From: Agromyces subbeticus DSM 16689
GTDB lineage: Bacteria > Actinomycetota > Actinomycetes > Actinomycetales > Microbacteriaceae
Direction: 5' to 3'
DNA: 64,000 nt
NCBI RefSeq assembly: GCF_000421565.1
Contig: NZ_ATXG01000005.1
Location: forward strand, 62,001 to 126,000
In this document: positions 42,001 through 52,004 of the stretch, in pieces
Layout: the number at the start of each line of letters is the position of its first letter
Position numbering within the stretch: the stretch's first letter is position 1
The notes under the pieces: generated by a model
The model's database searches: none
The model's input: the letters and a program-made list of their open reading frames with translations, nothing else
What the model was told of the DNA's origin: nothing
Position numbers and translations under genes: made by a program

Positions 42001-45000
42001 CGCCTTCGGTGGGCCTCACGCTCGGCTGGCTGCGCAGGAACTCGCGCAGCTGGAAGGTGAGCACGACGGCGGTGGACTCCTGGGAGAGAATCGACACCCC
42101 ATCGGGATCGGTGTGCACCACGGTGAATCCGATGACGTCGGCGAGCTCGGCGGCCGTGAGCGCGCTGGCCTCGTCGATGGTGTAGTCGGTGGTCGCGCCC
42201 CCTTCGCGGGTCAGCGTGACGGTCGAGAGCGTCGCCTCCGCCGGCACGCTGATGGAGTCGATGGAGGAGAGGTTCAGGTAGTCGTAGGTGGTCGTCGCGG
42301 GGGGCGGGGGGATCGGCGGGGCCGGAATCGCAGCCGGGTCGTCGACCCGGAGCTCTGCCACGCTCGCCTCGGTCTCGTTGGTCGCGAACAGCGTCGCGCT
42401 CACGAGGGGGTAATCGGCCTGCGATGCGCTCTCGGGCGGCACCGGCAGGGTGTCCTGGTCGAAGGTCTTGGAAATCGATGTGTTGATCACCGTGTCGAGG
42501 ATCGTGATGTCGTCGGCGGCGTCCTGCGAGATCGGCACCGGCCCGTCGCCGGTGATGTCGACGGTGTTCGTCACCACCCCGTTCTGGCCCGAGTTGTACG
42601 TCTCGTCGTGGAGGCTGCCCACGACCGGCCCGCCGTCACTGCGCTTCGTCTCGCGGAGCTCGAAGGTGAGGTCGAGGTTGCGCTCGAAGTCGTACGATGG
42701 CGCCACACCGGTTCCCATCGGGGGCTCGCCGGCTCCGCCCCGAGCTGAGCCCTCCGCGTAGGTGAGGCGCACGGCGAGCGTCGTGTCGCGCTGTGTCTCG
42801 GTCAGTTCGTAGCCCGGGAAGGCGCCGTCGCATGAGGTCCCGGTAGTGTCGGCGGCGCCGCAGACGTCGGCCGTGATGTCCGTCCATCCGCCGGCGTCGC
42901 CGTCGTACAGCTCGACGACGGAGATGCGGTCGTACGCCATGGCGGGATCGACCGTCCCATCGATCTCCTCGATGACGGCGAGGTCCCACGCGTCGAAGGC
43001 GGATGCCGCGATATCCGAGAAATCCGCGCCGGCCGTCGGGTCGTCGGTGAGCGCGACGGTGTCGAACGGCACACCCTCGGTCGACCACGAGACCCTCGCA
43101 GTGCGACGATCGTCGCTGAACGCGTTCACGTTCTCCTCGAGCCAGGTCTTCTCGAGCTGGAGGACGCCGTCATCGGGGTTCAAGGGGTTCACGTCGATCT
43201 GGTCGCCGGCGGTCGCGGTGTTGTCTTCGGGGGTGTCATCGGCGGGATTGACCGTCGACGACGCGTCATTGGCGACGACCAGCGGATCTGCGGCCTGGGC
43301 GGCGTCCTCGACGCTGCCCGACCCGTCGCGGAAGTTCTCGCGCGTGGCGACGGAGATCGTCGGCGCGACCTGGAACCCGGGCGGCAGCGTCTTGGCCGGT
43401 GCTTGCGGCGTGTAGATGAAACGGATGCCCTGGACGTCGTCCTGCAGGTCGGCGGGCACCGAGTAGGTCCACGTGGTCGGGCCCGCGATGAGTTCAGCGC
43501 CGGGAATGGTGACCCACTCCTCGCCGTTCCAGTACTGCACCGTGAGGTTGGCATCGGCGGGGACGCCCGCGGTGATCTGTCGAGCGTCGAACGTGTTCCA
43601 GAACTGCGACGGCGGGTCGCCGGGCTGCGGATCCGCCGGGTCGCTGATGGTCAGGTCGGTCGCGCCGATGGTCGAGGCGTTCTCTCCCTGGTCGTTGACC
43701 GAGGCGAGGAACGTGACGTCGGTCGGGCTGCCCGGCACTGCCCAGGCCTCGTCGCGCACGATGTTCTTGTCGATCACCGTCGAGATCCGCACCGGCTGGC
43801 GGGTGACATCCGCCGAGGCCTCGTCGGTGCCGGTCTGGCCGGTCGTATCGGTCACGGTCGAGGTCGCGTCGTTCGTACTGACGATGTCGGCCTGCCCGGG
43901 GACGCTCTGCGCCGTGACGTCGAACGGGATCTCGGCGGTCGAGTTCGGCTCGATCGGACCGGTGAAGGTGACCGTGAAGCCGGCGACGTCGCCGGTCGGC
44001 GCGGGCAGCGTGTTGACATCCGTCGTCTCGAGCGTCTCGGTGGCGCCGTCGGTGTACGTGTAGGTGACGGTCGCATTCGTGGCGTTCTGCGGCCACGTGA
44101 TGTCGCCGAACCCGTCGAACGTGAGGCCCTGATCGGCCAGGCTCGGCGACCCGGGGGTGGGCTCCTCGATGACCATCGACGTGACCGGCCGGCCGCCATT
44201 CGTCGACTCGATCGTCGCGGTCGTCGAGTCGCCCGCGAGCAGCACGGGGTCGGCGAACGACTTCTCGATGTCGACCGTCGGACCGGAGTTGCTGATCACG
44301 ACCTCACCGTCGGCGGTCTCAGGATCGGTCGACCGATCGTCGACCGTGACGATCGACGACGCCGTGTTGGGCACGGTGACGGACTCGTCCAATGGAATAT
44401 CCAGCACGCCGTCGTTCGTCTCCGACGAGATGCCGATCGCGGCCTCCTGACCCGGCGGCGTCGGCGGGATCTGGCCTGTCGAGGAGGAGAAGGTGAACCG
44501 CAGACCCTTCACAACGGAGAGAGGTTCGACATCGGGGATGTCGGTGAAATCGGTCGGGATCGGGCCGGTGGGGTACGCCACGACCCAGTTGCCGTCGGGG
44601 TCCTGGTACTCGATCTGCACCTGGTCGGCCCCGGGCGGCGGCGCGATCGACGTGATGCCCGTGAAGTCGAGGTACTCGTCGTACGGGCTGGCCGTGCCGT
44701 CGGCCGGATCCTGCACCACGACGGTGTCGACTGAACGGTTCGAGGCGTTGCCGCCGCCGATCGTGTAGTCGACCGGCTGGTCGGGCAGCGAGGGGATGGA
44801 CTGCCCGTCGGGCACGTTGTCGTCGACGGACTTCACGACGGTCGAGTCGAGCACCTCGGGGATGTCGAGGATGACCGTCGCCGGCGCTTCTTTCGGTAAG
44901 GCGTTCTCGGCCGTGGCATCCGCCGTGTTCGTGATCTCGCCGTCGAAGTCGGCGCTCACGTCGGCGGGCACCTGCACGAACACCGTGATGTTGACCTGCT

Positions 45001-45394
45001 GACCGGTGGTGAGGCCGGTTCCGGCCGTACCTGTCTGGGTGAAGTCGACCACGACGTCGCTGCCGTTCACGGTGACTGCGCTGCCGGTGCTCGGCGAGAC
45101 GACGACCGGATTCGGCACCGCGGGGTCGAAGACCAACGGGGCGGGGAGGGTGTCGCTGACCTGTGCCCCGACGCAGATGTCGACGATGGGGCTGTTGCAC
45201 GTGAGACTGATCGTGTAGCTGAACTTCTCGCCCGCCTCGTACGGCGAGGTATCGGGTGGAGTCACCGATTTCGTGAATGTCGTGAACTCGGCGTCATCGG
45301 GTGCCGCGAAGGCGGGAACCACGGACGGCGCCGTGAGTCCGACTGCGAAGATCGCTGCGACGACCCCAGTGAGTGCTCGACGGACGATCGACAT
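36002..45394 (-). CDS. Giant sortase-anchored surface protein with ten DUF5979-like domains
   Basis: 3130 residues, the largest gene in the window. Signal peptide about 1-30 (MSIVRRALTGVVAAIFAVGL...AFA). Residues about 35-1960 are repeated beta-rich modules of DUF11-like character (for example EAGEKFSYTISLTC, ISVTKSPGNGS, PYTMTITNTGEWAMTGLELTD). Residues about 1967-3084 hold ten DUF5979-like domains of about 102-125 residues, each opening with a [IV].K.V segment, holding a C-x-V-TE or CWAEE motif and ending in NxF or NTYT. They form two sets of five in the same order. Sorting motif MPATG (about 3090-3094), helix and RRRR tail follow. Probably a cell-wall stalk or adhesin; function is inference. 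Confidence 0.85.
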   Translation of the reverse strand: MSIVRRALTGVVAAIFAVGLTAPSVVPAFAAPDDAEFTTFTKSVTPPDTSPYEAGEKFSYTISLTCNSPIVDICVGAQVSDTLPAPLVFDPAVPNPVVVSPSTGSAVTVNGSDVVVDFTQTGTAGTGLTTGQQVNITVFVQVPADVSADFDGEITNTADATAENALPKEAPATVILDIPEVLDSTVVKSVDDNVPDGQSIPSLPDQPVDYTIGGGNASNRSVDTVVVQDPADGTASPYDEYLDFTGITSIAPPPGADQVQIEYQDPDGNWVVAYPTGPIPTDFTDIPDVEPLSVVKGLRFTFSSSTGQIPPTPPGQEAAIGISSETNDGVLDIPLDESVTVPNTASSIVTVDDRSTDPETADGEVVISNSGPTVDIEKSFADPVLLAGDSTTATIESTNGGRPVTSMVIEEPTPGSPSLADQGLTFDGFGDITWPQNATNATVTYTYTDGATETLETTDVNTLPAPTGDVAGFTVTFTGPIEPNSTAEIPFDVTAQSVPGQADIVSTNDATSTVTDTTGQTGTDEASADVTRQPVRISTVIDKNIVRDEAWAVPGSPTDVTFLASVNDQGENASTIGATDLTISDPADPQPGDPPSQFWNTFDARQITAGVPADANLTVQYWNGEEWVTIPGAELIAGPTTWTYSVPADLQDDVQGIRFIYTPQAPAKTLPPGFQVAPTISVATRENFRDGSGSVEDAAQAADPLVVANDASSTVNPADDTPEDNTATAGDQIDVNPLNPDDGVLQLEKTWLEENVNAFSDDRRTARVSWSTEGVPFDTVALTDDPTAGADFSDIAASAFDAWDLAVIEEIDGTVDPAMAYDRISVVELYDGDAGGWTDITADVCGAADTTGTSCDGAFPGYELTETQRDTTLAVRLTYAEGSARGGAGEPPMGTGVAPSYDFERNLDLTFELRETKRSDGGPVVGSLHDETYNSGQNGVVTNTVDITGDGPVPISQDAADDITILDTVINTSISKTFDQDTLPVPPESASQADYPLVSATLFATNETEASVAELRVDDPAAIPAPPIPPPPATTTYDYLNLSSIDSISVPAEATLSTVTLTREGGATTDYTIDEASALTAAELADVIGFTVVHTDPDGVSILSQESTAVVLTFQLREFLRSQPSVRPTEGDIVDNVASSSASRPGGDPALDEAYATDDDSLTFAPAEYGVNAGKGISPASRYEDEPSDGYTVTIGGQPTGNVRTTVLTLTDDEPTFWNAFEFASFPVATLPPNLGQIRVSALAGVDYAIDGGTGALVQTCAGSTDLTACWLVGEWQDVAADRTVTPALPDGAVPTDVRGLRFEVRRDAEETNWEQPRNPIVTFAFLADRLENLQYGPNGEIDAYPVPSTLPGLETAPGEPVQGTTTDVVDVNGVGSWETPGGTVWEADAAASDTTQLLHRVNSISVTKSPGNGSGGSAAQQFPPASPIPYTMTITNTGEWAMTGLELTDQVATDAEGSYLVADPDADPVFAFALTDAEGNALPTDGFTGELDETTGVVTITVPEGFVFNPGDVLVITAQLEFRAALPPGTPVGNTITATSDRDFETCEHTSNNVDAPDTQNVAECAADTTVTPAPAAPIGIVKAVKGTGAGVPGVDPSDPNYDDLGVLNTAADPSAVACAAPNGGGGYYVNECVPITRPGGVETWRISFTNRGNVPADSIAGIDVLPAVGDTGVVVGSPRGSQWQPVFIGNVVVPPVGTATAYYMASVPNQACNAADIQYSTLGQPIPETDPCFADVSTRPWIEYDETTPPAELATARALKLVFDYPEGGGLPPGATGTVTFDTRTPAIVPDAYDDGLPIAWNTVAAGSRATFESQEIYQGPVEPVRAGVAVPTGEVQLQKSQVAPASWTFPLPDSYQFDVQCDSLEEPVDLVDTDGAPVSPIDVPADGSLVAVGTGTNLPLFSGCTVSELFAQGSTVTYDPEGTADRSGEVIATRDLTGRTDIHHPFPPDPVEEITLQVTNTYQIGGFSVSKEVERSTAVDQDGNEIAFDPEFMFEASCIFLGEEVIPEDEREFALGEGDSVDFGPLPVGADCTVNETDAAGSTSTEIVVTEDGTAGEPIDGASASFTILPDEQDGTHLTTLAVTNTYTVGGLEITKDVTGAGAADWAPDSFEVRLVCEWDEATTNPVYDDVVTIAAGETVTIEDLPTGASCTVTEPDDGGATGEPVITPAQPVVVGVDGAEGDPIAVTVTNDFRVGGFQIEKEITGPGVPLTDGTVFTFTYVCTYEGATVGEGTLTITGDGTAGPLVSNSVTGLPVNSVCVITETDDGGADGTPEPVTVSIPDELEGVAQVEVADIENPFSAGTIAVTKELNGTAAEVPEIAGATYTVHVTCALTADGDPIFDGDVQVTGESTVTVIDPATGEPLLLPLGTHCWGEETDDAGATESSVDFDSFDNAAIVVAADGEEPQTLELTATNTFEFSEVSIVKDVTGNAAHAEGVTFEILVTCTFKRGDGNPPIVVYDQEPVELEDGELVTLFEVPIGSECWAEEPDGQGAYEIEISATEQNPVVVTGGANPITIIVTNVFPDAGFTVKKTVDNGGAVNQDGTPIAYDTVFSFTATCEFQGETVLDESFELTDGGTQTFDQLPAGSDCTVTETDQGGGTTSIVVTQDGVDDDLGEATSAEFTLLPDEDATVVTSVAVTNAYTVGSIELTKAVTGTGADVWGGTFGDFEVQVVCTLEAADPDTVYDETITLTKDAPGNVAVIENLPTGASCTVTEIDDGGATESTVTPSTFVVGDDTTDEPIAVEIENEFRTGALNVLKTVDGPGVPEFSQGPFIFTVVCTYEGQAVIDQRLVVVGDGTEGPFTSETITGIPVGSVCVVTEVFRADADETPPPVTVTIPDQEPEGVETVVTAGFLNVFSLGEIQVAKEVDGAAAEQPFVQNAVFTVHVTCQLSIAGVPVTVFSGPVEVGAGETVQVLRADGTPLKLPYQTRCFGEEADAAGATASTVDFDSFENAAVIDVEDEPQMLTITATNTFELGSLALTKTVSGDVSQAAGKTFRIEVTCVLEQGANEPYVALDASPVMIAGGETSVIEDLPIGAECWAAEPDPAGAAAVTISATEATPVTVGLDDVVTITVDNRFDPPMPATGVDGAELAAHLTWALGLIGGGLAVIAFVQFRRRRQVG
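36143..37807 (-). repeat. Second five-domain DUF5979 set
   Basis: Encodes residues about 2530-3084: domains opening FTVKKTVDNGGAVNQDG, IELTKAVTGTGAD, LNVLKTVDGPGVP, IQVAKEVDGAAAE and LALTKTVSGDVSQ. Each is most like the domain at the same place in the first set. Boundaries are estimated by residue count. Confidence 0.75.
37808..39496 (-). repeat. First five-domain DUF5979 set
   Basis: Encodes residues about 1967-2529: domains opening FSVSKEVERSTAVDQDG, LEITKDVTGAGAA, FQIEKEITGPGVP, IAVTKELNGTAAE and VSIVKDVTGNAAH. Position-specific marks shared with set two include DQDG/NQDG (domain 1), LPTGASCTVTE (2), GPGVP (3), DFDSF.NAA (4) and CWAEEPD/CWAAEPD (5). Confidence 0.75.
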
Positions 45395-45506
45395 TCAGGC
45401 CCCCTGCCCGCGGCCCCCCGGCCGCTACGGACGGACCCTCGAACGGGTCACCCCACTTTCGACACTATCGAGGAGCGCCGCGGGAGGGAAGGGCTCGAGG
45501 TCGACC

Positions 45507-46793
45507 TCAGCCGAGCAGGTCGTGCAGCGTGACGATCTCGTCGCGGCCGGGGCCCACGCCGATGGCCGAGATGCGCGAGCCGCTCATGGCCTCGAGCTCG
45601 CGCACGTACGACTGCGCGTTCGCGGGCAGGTCGGCGAACTCGCGGGCACCCGAGATGTCTTCGGACCAGCCGGGGAACTCTTCATAGATCGGCTTCGCGT
45701 GGTGGAAGTCGGACTGCGAGACGGGCACCTCGTCGACGCGCTCGCCGTCGACCTCGTAGGCGACGGCGACGGGGATGCGCTCGATGCCCGTGAGCACGTC
45801 GAGCTTGGTGAGCACGAAGTCGGTGACGCCGTTGATGCGCGCCGCGTAGCGGGCGATCGGGGCGTCGTACCAGCCGGTGCGGCGCTTGCGGCCGGTCGTG
45901 GTGCCGAACTCGTGGCCCTGCTCGGTGAGGAAGTCGCCCCACTCGTCGAACAGCTCGGTCGGGAACGGGCCGGCACCGACTCGCGTCGTGTAGGCCTTCA
46001 CGACGGCGATGACCCGGTCGATGCGGTTCGGCGCGATGCCCGAACCGGTGACGGCGCCGCCGCTCGTCGCGTTCGACGACGTGACGAAGGGGTAGGTGCC
46101 GTGGTCGACGTCGAGCATCGTGGCCTGGCCGCCCTCGAAGAGCACTGTTTCACCGGCGTCGAGCGCGCGGTGCAGCAGCAGCGAGGTGTCGGTGACCATC
46201 GGCCGCAGCCGCTCGACGTAGCCGAGCAGTTCTTCGACGACCTCGTCGACGCCGATCGCGCGACGGTTGTAGACCTTCACGAGCAGGTGGTTCTTCTGGT
46301 CGAGGGCGCCCTCGACCTTCTGCCTCAGGATGTTCTCGTCGAACAGGTCTTGCATGCGGATGCCGACCCGGTTGATCTTGTCGGCGTAGGCCGGCCCGAT
46401 GCCGCGCCCGGTGGTGCCGATCTGGCGCTTGCCGAGGAAGCGCTCGGTCACCTTGTCGAGCGTGCGGTGGTATTGCGTGATGAGGTGCGCGTTCGCCGAG
46501 ATTCGGAGCTTGGAGACATCCACGCCGCGAACCTCGAGCGCCTCGAGCTCCTCGAAGAGCACTTCGATGTCGACGACGACGCCGTTCGCGATGACGGGCG
46601 TCACGCCCGGCGTGAGGATGCCCGAGGGCAGCAGGTGGAGGGCGTACTTCTCGTCGCCGATGACGACGGTGTGGCCGGCGTTGTTGCCGCCGTTGAACTT
46701 GACGACGTAGTCGAGGCGCGAACCGAGCAGGTCGGTCGCCTTGCCCTTGCCCTCGTCGCCCCACTGTGCACCGATCAGTACGGCTGCGGGCAT
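45507..46793 (-). CDS. purA: Adenylosuccinate synthetase
   Basis: 428 residues. [16 protein letters not shown] at residue 8 is the P-loop-like GTP/IMP site; [46 protein letters not shown] and [11 protein letters not shown] are all present. It joins IMP and aspartate with GTP, the first step from IMP to AMP. Start ATG 46793 begins two residues before the conserved strand. The DUF3151 gene stop is next to it, so the two are probably co-transcribed. Purine synthesis also appears at the left edge (purL), but far away. Confidence 0.97.
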   Translation of the reverse strand: MPAAVLIGAQWGDEGKGKATDLLGSRLDYVVKFNGGNNAGHTVVIGDEKYALHLLPSGILTPGVTPVIANGVVVDIEVLFEELEALEVRGVDVSKLRISANAHLITQYHRTLDKVTERFLGKRQIGTTGRGIGPAYADKINRVGIRMQDLFDENILRQKVEGALDQKNHLLVKVYNRRAIGVDEVVEELLGYVERLRPMVTDTSLLLHRALDAGETVLFEGGQATMLDVDHGTYPFVTSSNATSGGAVTGSGIAPNRIDRVIAVVKAYTTRVGAGPFPTELFDEWGDFLTEQGHEFGTTTGRKRRTGWYDAPIARYAARINGVTDFVLTKLDVLTGIERIPVAVAYEVDGERVDEVPVSQSDFHHAKPIYEEFPGWSEDISGAREFADLPANAQSYVRELEAMSGSRISAIGVGPGRDEIVTLHDLLG

Positions 46794-46794
46794 G

Positions 46795-48852
<2,058 letters not shown>

Positions 48853-48857
48853 TCGCC

Positions 48858-48916
48858 CGGCATGACGACCATGCGGTCGCCCTCACATCGAGGGTGACCG
48901 CTTCGTCGTCATGCCG
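48858..48916. terminator. Two-tier hairpin between argG and tetR
   Basis: Outer arms CGGCATGACGAC (48858-48869) and GTCGTCATGCCG (48905-48916) pair perfectly. Inner arms GCGGTCGCCCTC (48873-48884) and GAGGGTGACCGC (48890-48901) pair with one mismatch. The right half lies in the last codons of the convergent TetR gene, so the terminator is partly coding. Confidence 0.75.
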
Positions 48917-49449
48917 ATGAACTCGTCGATCGCGGCCTCGGCCGTGTCGACGGCATCCGTTCCACTCAGTTCACCGGTGATGACACGGGCCGAGAGCCCG
49001 TCGGCCACAGCGATGAGGCTGCGGGCGATGAAGTCGAGCCTGGTCGACGGCACGACGACCGACAGGTGCTGGGACAACTCGCGCTCCTGGCCGGCCTTGG
49101 CCGCTCGCAGCAGCGCGGCGAGTTCATCGTCGCCGACGGATGCCGCGAGGTACCCGTGCCAGATGACCACGCCATCACGTGCCGGTGCCGAAGTCGGGAT
49201 GGCGTGGGCGACGAGATGGCGGATCGTCTCCAGCGGCGACCGGTTGGCGGCACGGTACGCGGTGGAAGAGCCCTCGATCATCGCCGCCGCGCTCGCGCGG
49301 ACGAGGTCGCCCTTGGTGGGATGGTAATGCTGTACGAGGCCGACCGAGACTCCGGCAGCCTCTGCGACGGCGCGGAACGAGACGCCGGCGATGCCTCGCT
49401 GCAGGATGATGTGCCAGACGCCGTGGATGATGTCGATGCGTCGGTCCAT
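48883..49449 (-). CDS. TetR-family regulator
   Basis: 188 residues from ATG 49449, with GGAGGAAGG upstream. The HTH is IILQRGIAGVSFRAVAEAAGVSVGLVQHYHPTKGDLVRA (about 14-52), the BetI/TetR_C_6-like pattern with HYHPTK in place of the common HYF.SK. The helical ligand domain follows. Divergent from the alpha/beta hydrolase across a perfect palindrome, so it probably represses that gene and itself. C-terminal codons are part of a terminator hairpin. Confidence 0.88.
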   Translation of the reverse strand: MDRRIDIIHGVWHIILQRGIAGVSFRAVAEAAGVSVGLVQHYHPTKGDLVRASAAAMIEGSSTAYRAANRSPLETIRHLVAHAIPTSAPARDGVVIWHGYLAASVGDDELAALLRAAKAGQERELSQHLSVVVPSTRLDFIARSLIAVADGLSARVITGELSGTDAVDTAEAAIDEFIGMTTKRSPSM

Positions 49450-49491
49450 CCGGGCCTTCCTCCGTGTCGTTGCGCGTCTTGCTACCCTGGA

Positions 49492-49507
49492 CAATACGAT
49501 CGTATTG
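49492..49507. promoter_or_regulatory. TetR operator palindrome
   Basis: CAATACGATCGTATTG is a perfect 16-bp palindrome midway between divergent tetR (start 49449) and the hydrolase gene (start 49523). AATACGATCGTATT-type palindromes are classic TetR-family operators. Confidence 0.8.
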
Positions 49508-49522
49508 CAACTGGAGGCACCC

Positions 49523-50425
49523 GTGCGACTCGGAACGTTCCGCACCGAACAGAGCCGGGCGCGGTTCATCGCCGCCTACGAAGCCGCGATGGCCGAGCTC
49601 GAGACGCCCGACCGTGTCGCCGACGTGCCGACCTCGTTCGGGCGCGTCCGCTCGTACACCTGGCGCGGCGACGACACCACCGCGCCGCCGCTCGTGCTCC
49701 TGCCGGGCAAGACCGCCGGCGCGCCGATGTGGGCCGAGAACCTTCCCGGCTTCCGCACGACCGGACGGACGATCATCGCGTTCGACGCGCTCGGCGACGC
49801 CGGCCTCTCGGTGCAACGCGTCCCGCTCCGCACCCCGGCAGACCAGGCGCTCTGGCTCGACGAGGCGATCACCGCACTCGGCCACGACCTGGTACACACG
49901 GTCGGGCACTCATTCGGCGGCGCGACCGCGGCGAACCATGCGGTGCGGCATCCTCAGCGGCTCGCATCTCTCACGCTGCTCGAACCGGTGTTCACGTTCG
50001 GGTGGCCGCCGCCGTCGCTGTTCGGTTGGGCGGCGCTGACGACCCTGCCAGTGCCGCAGCGGTGGCGCGAGCACGCATTGGCGTCGATCGGCGGAGTGTC
50101 GCCAGAAGAGGTCAATACTGCCGGGCCGACGGGCACGCTCATCTCCGTCGCATCCGAGACCTTCGTCAGCAGGCTCCCGACTCCGCGGCCCCTCACCACC
50201 GCCCAGATGGCGATGCTGCGCATGCCGCTGTACGTCGCGATCGCCGGAAGTCGCTCGCTCGCCGGCGGCACGCCGGCGGCGACTCGCGCTGAAGCGCACC
50301 TGCCCAATGCCGCCGTCGAGATCTGGCCCGACACGACGCACTCGCTTCCGATGCAGGTGCCCGTACCCCTCACCACGCGCCTGCGCTCGTTCTGGACGAC
50401 GGCGGATGCCACGGCGTCGGTGTGA
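49523..50425 (+). CDS. Alpha/beta hydrolase
   Basis: 300 residues from GTG 49523, with CTGGAGG before it. PLVLLPGKTAGAPMWAENLP holds the oxyanion segment (the usual HG is replaced by PG). The nucleophile elbow is VGHSFGGATAANHAV (Ser about 134), and DTTHSLPMQVP carries the catalytic His near residue 275. It could be an esterase or lactone hydrolase; the substrate is not known. Expected to be repressed by the divergent TetR protein. Confidence 0.85.
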   Translation: MRLGTFRTEQSRARFIAAYEAAMAELETPDRVADVPTSFGRVRSYTWRGDDTTAPPLVLLPGKTAGAPMWAENLPGFRTTGRTIIAFDALGDAGLSVQRVPLRTPADQALWLDEAITALGHDLVHTVGHSFGGATAANHAVRHPQRLASLTLLEPVFTFGWPPPSLFGWAALTTLPVPQRWREHALASIGGVSPEEVNTAGPTGTLISVASETFVSRLPTPRPLTTAQMAMLRMPLYVAIAGSRSLAGGTPAATRAEAHLPNAAVEIWPDTTHSLPMQVPVPLTTRLRSFWTTADATASV

Positions 50426-50513
50426 GACGACGCGCAGTACCGCGAGGTACCGCGAGGCCACCGCGCACGTCGAGGAGTAGTGCGCAGGTTCGAGAGATCA
50501 CTCGGGCGAGCAG

Positions 50514-50882
50514 TCAGGCGGCGGTCTGCTGGTGCGCCGCGACGCGCCAGGCGCCGTCTTCGATGAGGTACGTCGTCGACATGCGCAGGTTCACGCTGTC
50601 GTCACCACGGCGCGCGACCGCTCGGTAGACGAGGATGCCGGCGCGATCGCCGAGCCGGATGACGGCGGGCTCGTGCAGGTGGTACTCGTCCCACGGCGGC
50701 ACGCCCCGGAACGAGGCGAGGATGTCGTCGCGCCCGAGCACGGCGCCCTCGACGATCATGAGGGCGTCGCGGGTCATGACGCGTTGGTAGTGCTCACCGC
50801 CCCGGCCCTCGATGATGGCCCGCCATCCGGCGTGCTCTTCGTGCATGAGTCGAGCGGGCAGATCATCGGTGATCTCGGTCAT
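50514..50882 (-). CDS. NTF2-like (SnoaL/DUF4440) protein
   Basis: 122 residues with a cone-shaped NTF2-like fold: LMHEEHAGWRAIIEGRGGEHYQRVMTRDALMI, then a beta sheet with RLGDRAGILVYRAVARRGDD and MSTTYLIEDGAWRVAAHQQT. Such proteins are small binding proteins or isomerase-like enzymes; no active site can be assigned. TAGCGT ends six bases before the ATG on the minus strand, a leaderless arrangement. Confidence 0.75.
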   Translation of the reverse strand: MTEITDDLPARLMHEEHAGWRAIIEGRGGEHYQRVMTRDALMIVEGAVLGRDDILASFRGVPPWDEYHLHEPAVIRLGDRAGILVYRAVARRGDDSVNLRMSTTYLIEDGAWRVAAHQQTAA

Positions 50883-50959
50883 GAGCCAACGCTAACGGCG
50901 ATCGGATGCCGCGGGAAGGGCCCCGGCCGTCGAGTCGCAGGCTCGCGGCATCCGCTCGC

Positions 50960-51976
50960 TCAGAGCCAGTTGCGCCGCTTGAACACGACGTAGAGCCCGA
51001 AGCCCATCGCCAGCATCAGGAACACGGCGAGCGGGTAACCGAACGCCCATCCCAACTCGGGCATGTTCGTGAAGTTCATGCCGTAGATCGTGCCGACGAG
51101 GGTGGGCGCGAAGAGGATCGCCGCCCAGCTCGAGATCTTCTTCGTCTGCTCGCTCTGGGCGAGGCTCGTCTCGGTGAGGCGCTTCATCTCCTCGTTCTGG
51201 CGCTGCCCGACGAGCGTCGCGTGCACGGTCAGCGCGTTCTGGAGCAGCTGCCGGAACGACTCGCCCCGCTCGACCGCGCGGATGACGTGGTCGAGCACGT
51301 CGCGCAGGTAGCGCTGCAGCTCGACGTCGACGCCGTACTTCTCGAAGCCGCGCTCGAGCGCTTGGAACATCTCGATGAGCGGGCGCGTCGCCCGCTGGAA
51401 CTCCATGACCTCGCTCGCGAGGTCGTAGATGCGGCGGGTCACCATCGGGTCGCCGTCGAAGAGCTGCTCCTCGATCTCGTCGATGTCGTTCTCGAGGCCG
51501 GCGAGCACCGGGGCGTACCCGTCGACCACCTCGTCGAGGATCGCGTAGAGCACCGCCTCGGGCCCCTTCGCGAGCAGTTCGGGCGTGCTCTCGAGGCGGT
51601 GGCGCACCTTCGCGAGGTCGGGCGACTCGGCGCGGCGGATCGTGATCGCGTAGTCGGCGCCCATGAAGAGGTGCAGCTCGCCGAACTCGACCTTCTCCTC
51701 CGCATCGAGGTAACGGGCCGGCCGCAGCACGACGAAGAGCGCGTCGCCGTAGCGCTCGAGCTTCGCCCGCTGATGGCCCTTGCGGGCGTCTTCGACGGCG
51801 AGCGGATGCAGCCCGAACTCCGCGGCGACGGCATCCAGCTCGTCGGTGGTGGGGCGGTACAGGCCGATCCAGGCGAAGCCGCCGTGCTCGGCCCGCGACT
51901 CGAACGTCTCGTCGAGGCTCGCCGGCGTCGCGACGCGCGCGCCGTCGCGGTAGATCGCGTTGTCGATGACCGTCAT
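50960..51976 (-). CDS. corA: CorA-family magnesium/cobalt channel
   Basis: 338 residues. The N-terminal cytoplasmic funnel includes FAWIGLYRPTTDELDAVAAEFGLHPLAVEDA, the central long helix FQALERGFEKYG, and two C-terminal transmembrane helices with the selectivity motif YGMNFTNMPE (about residue 298) between them. It ends in the basic tail VVFKRRNWL. Forms pentameric Mg2+ (or Co2+/Ni2+) channels. Single gene with its own upstream region. Confidence 0.93.
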   Translation of the reverse strand: MTVIDNAIYRDGARVATPASLDETFESRAEHGGFAWIGLYRPTTDELDAVAAEFGLHPLAVEDARKGHQRAKLERYGDALFVVLRPARYLDAEEKVEFGELHLFMGADYAITIRRAESPDLAKVRHRLESTPELLAKGPEAVLYAILDEVVDGYAPVLAGLENDIDEIEEQLFDGDPMVTRRIYDLASEVMEFQRATRPLIEMFQALERGFEKYGVDVELQRYLRDVLDHVIRAVERGESFRQLLQNALTVHATLVGQRQNEEMKRLTETSLAQSEQTKKISSWAAILFAPTLVGTIYGMNFTNMPELGWAFGYPLAVFLMLAMGFGLYVVFKRRNWL

Positions 51977-52004
51977 CGGTGCCAGTGTGCCAGACCGCGG
52001 CGGC

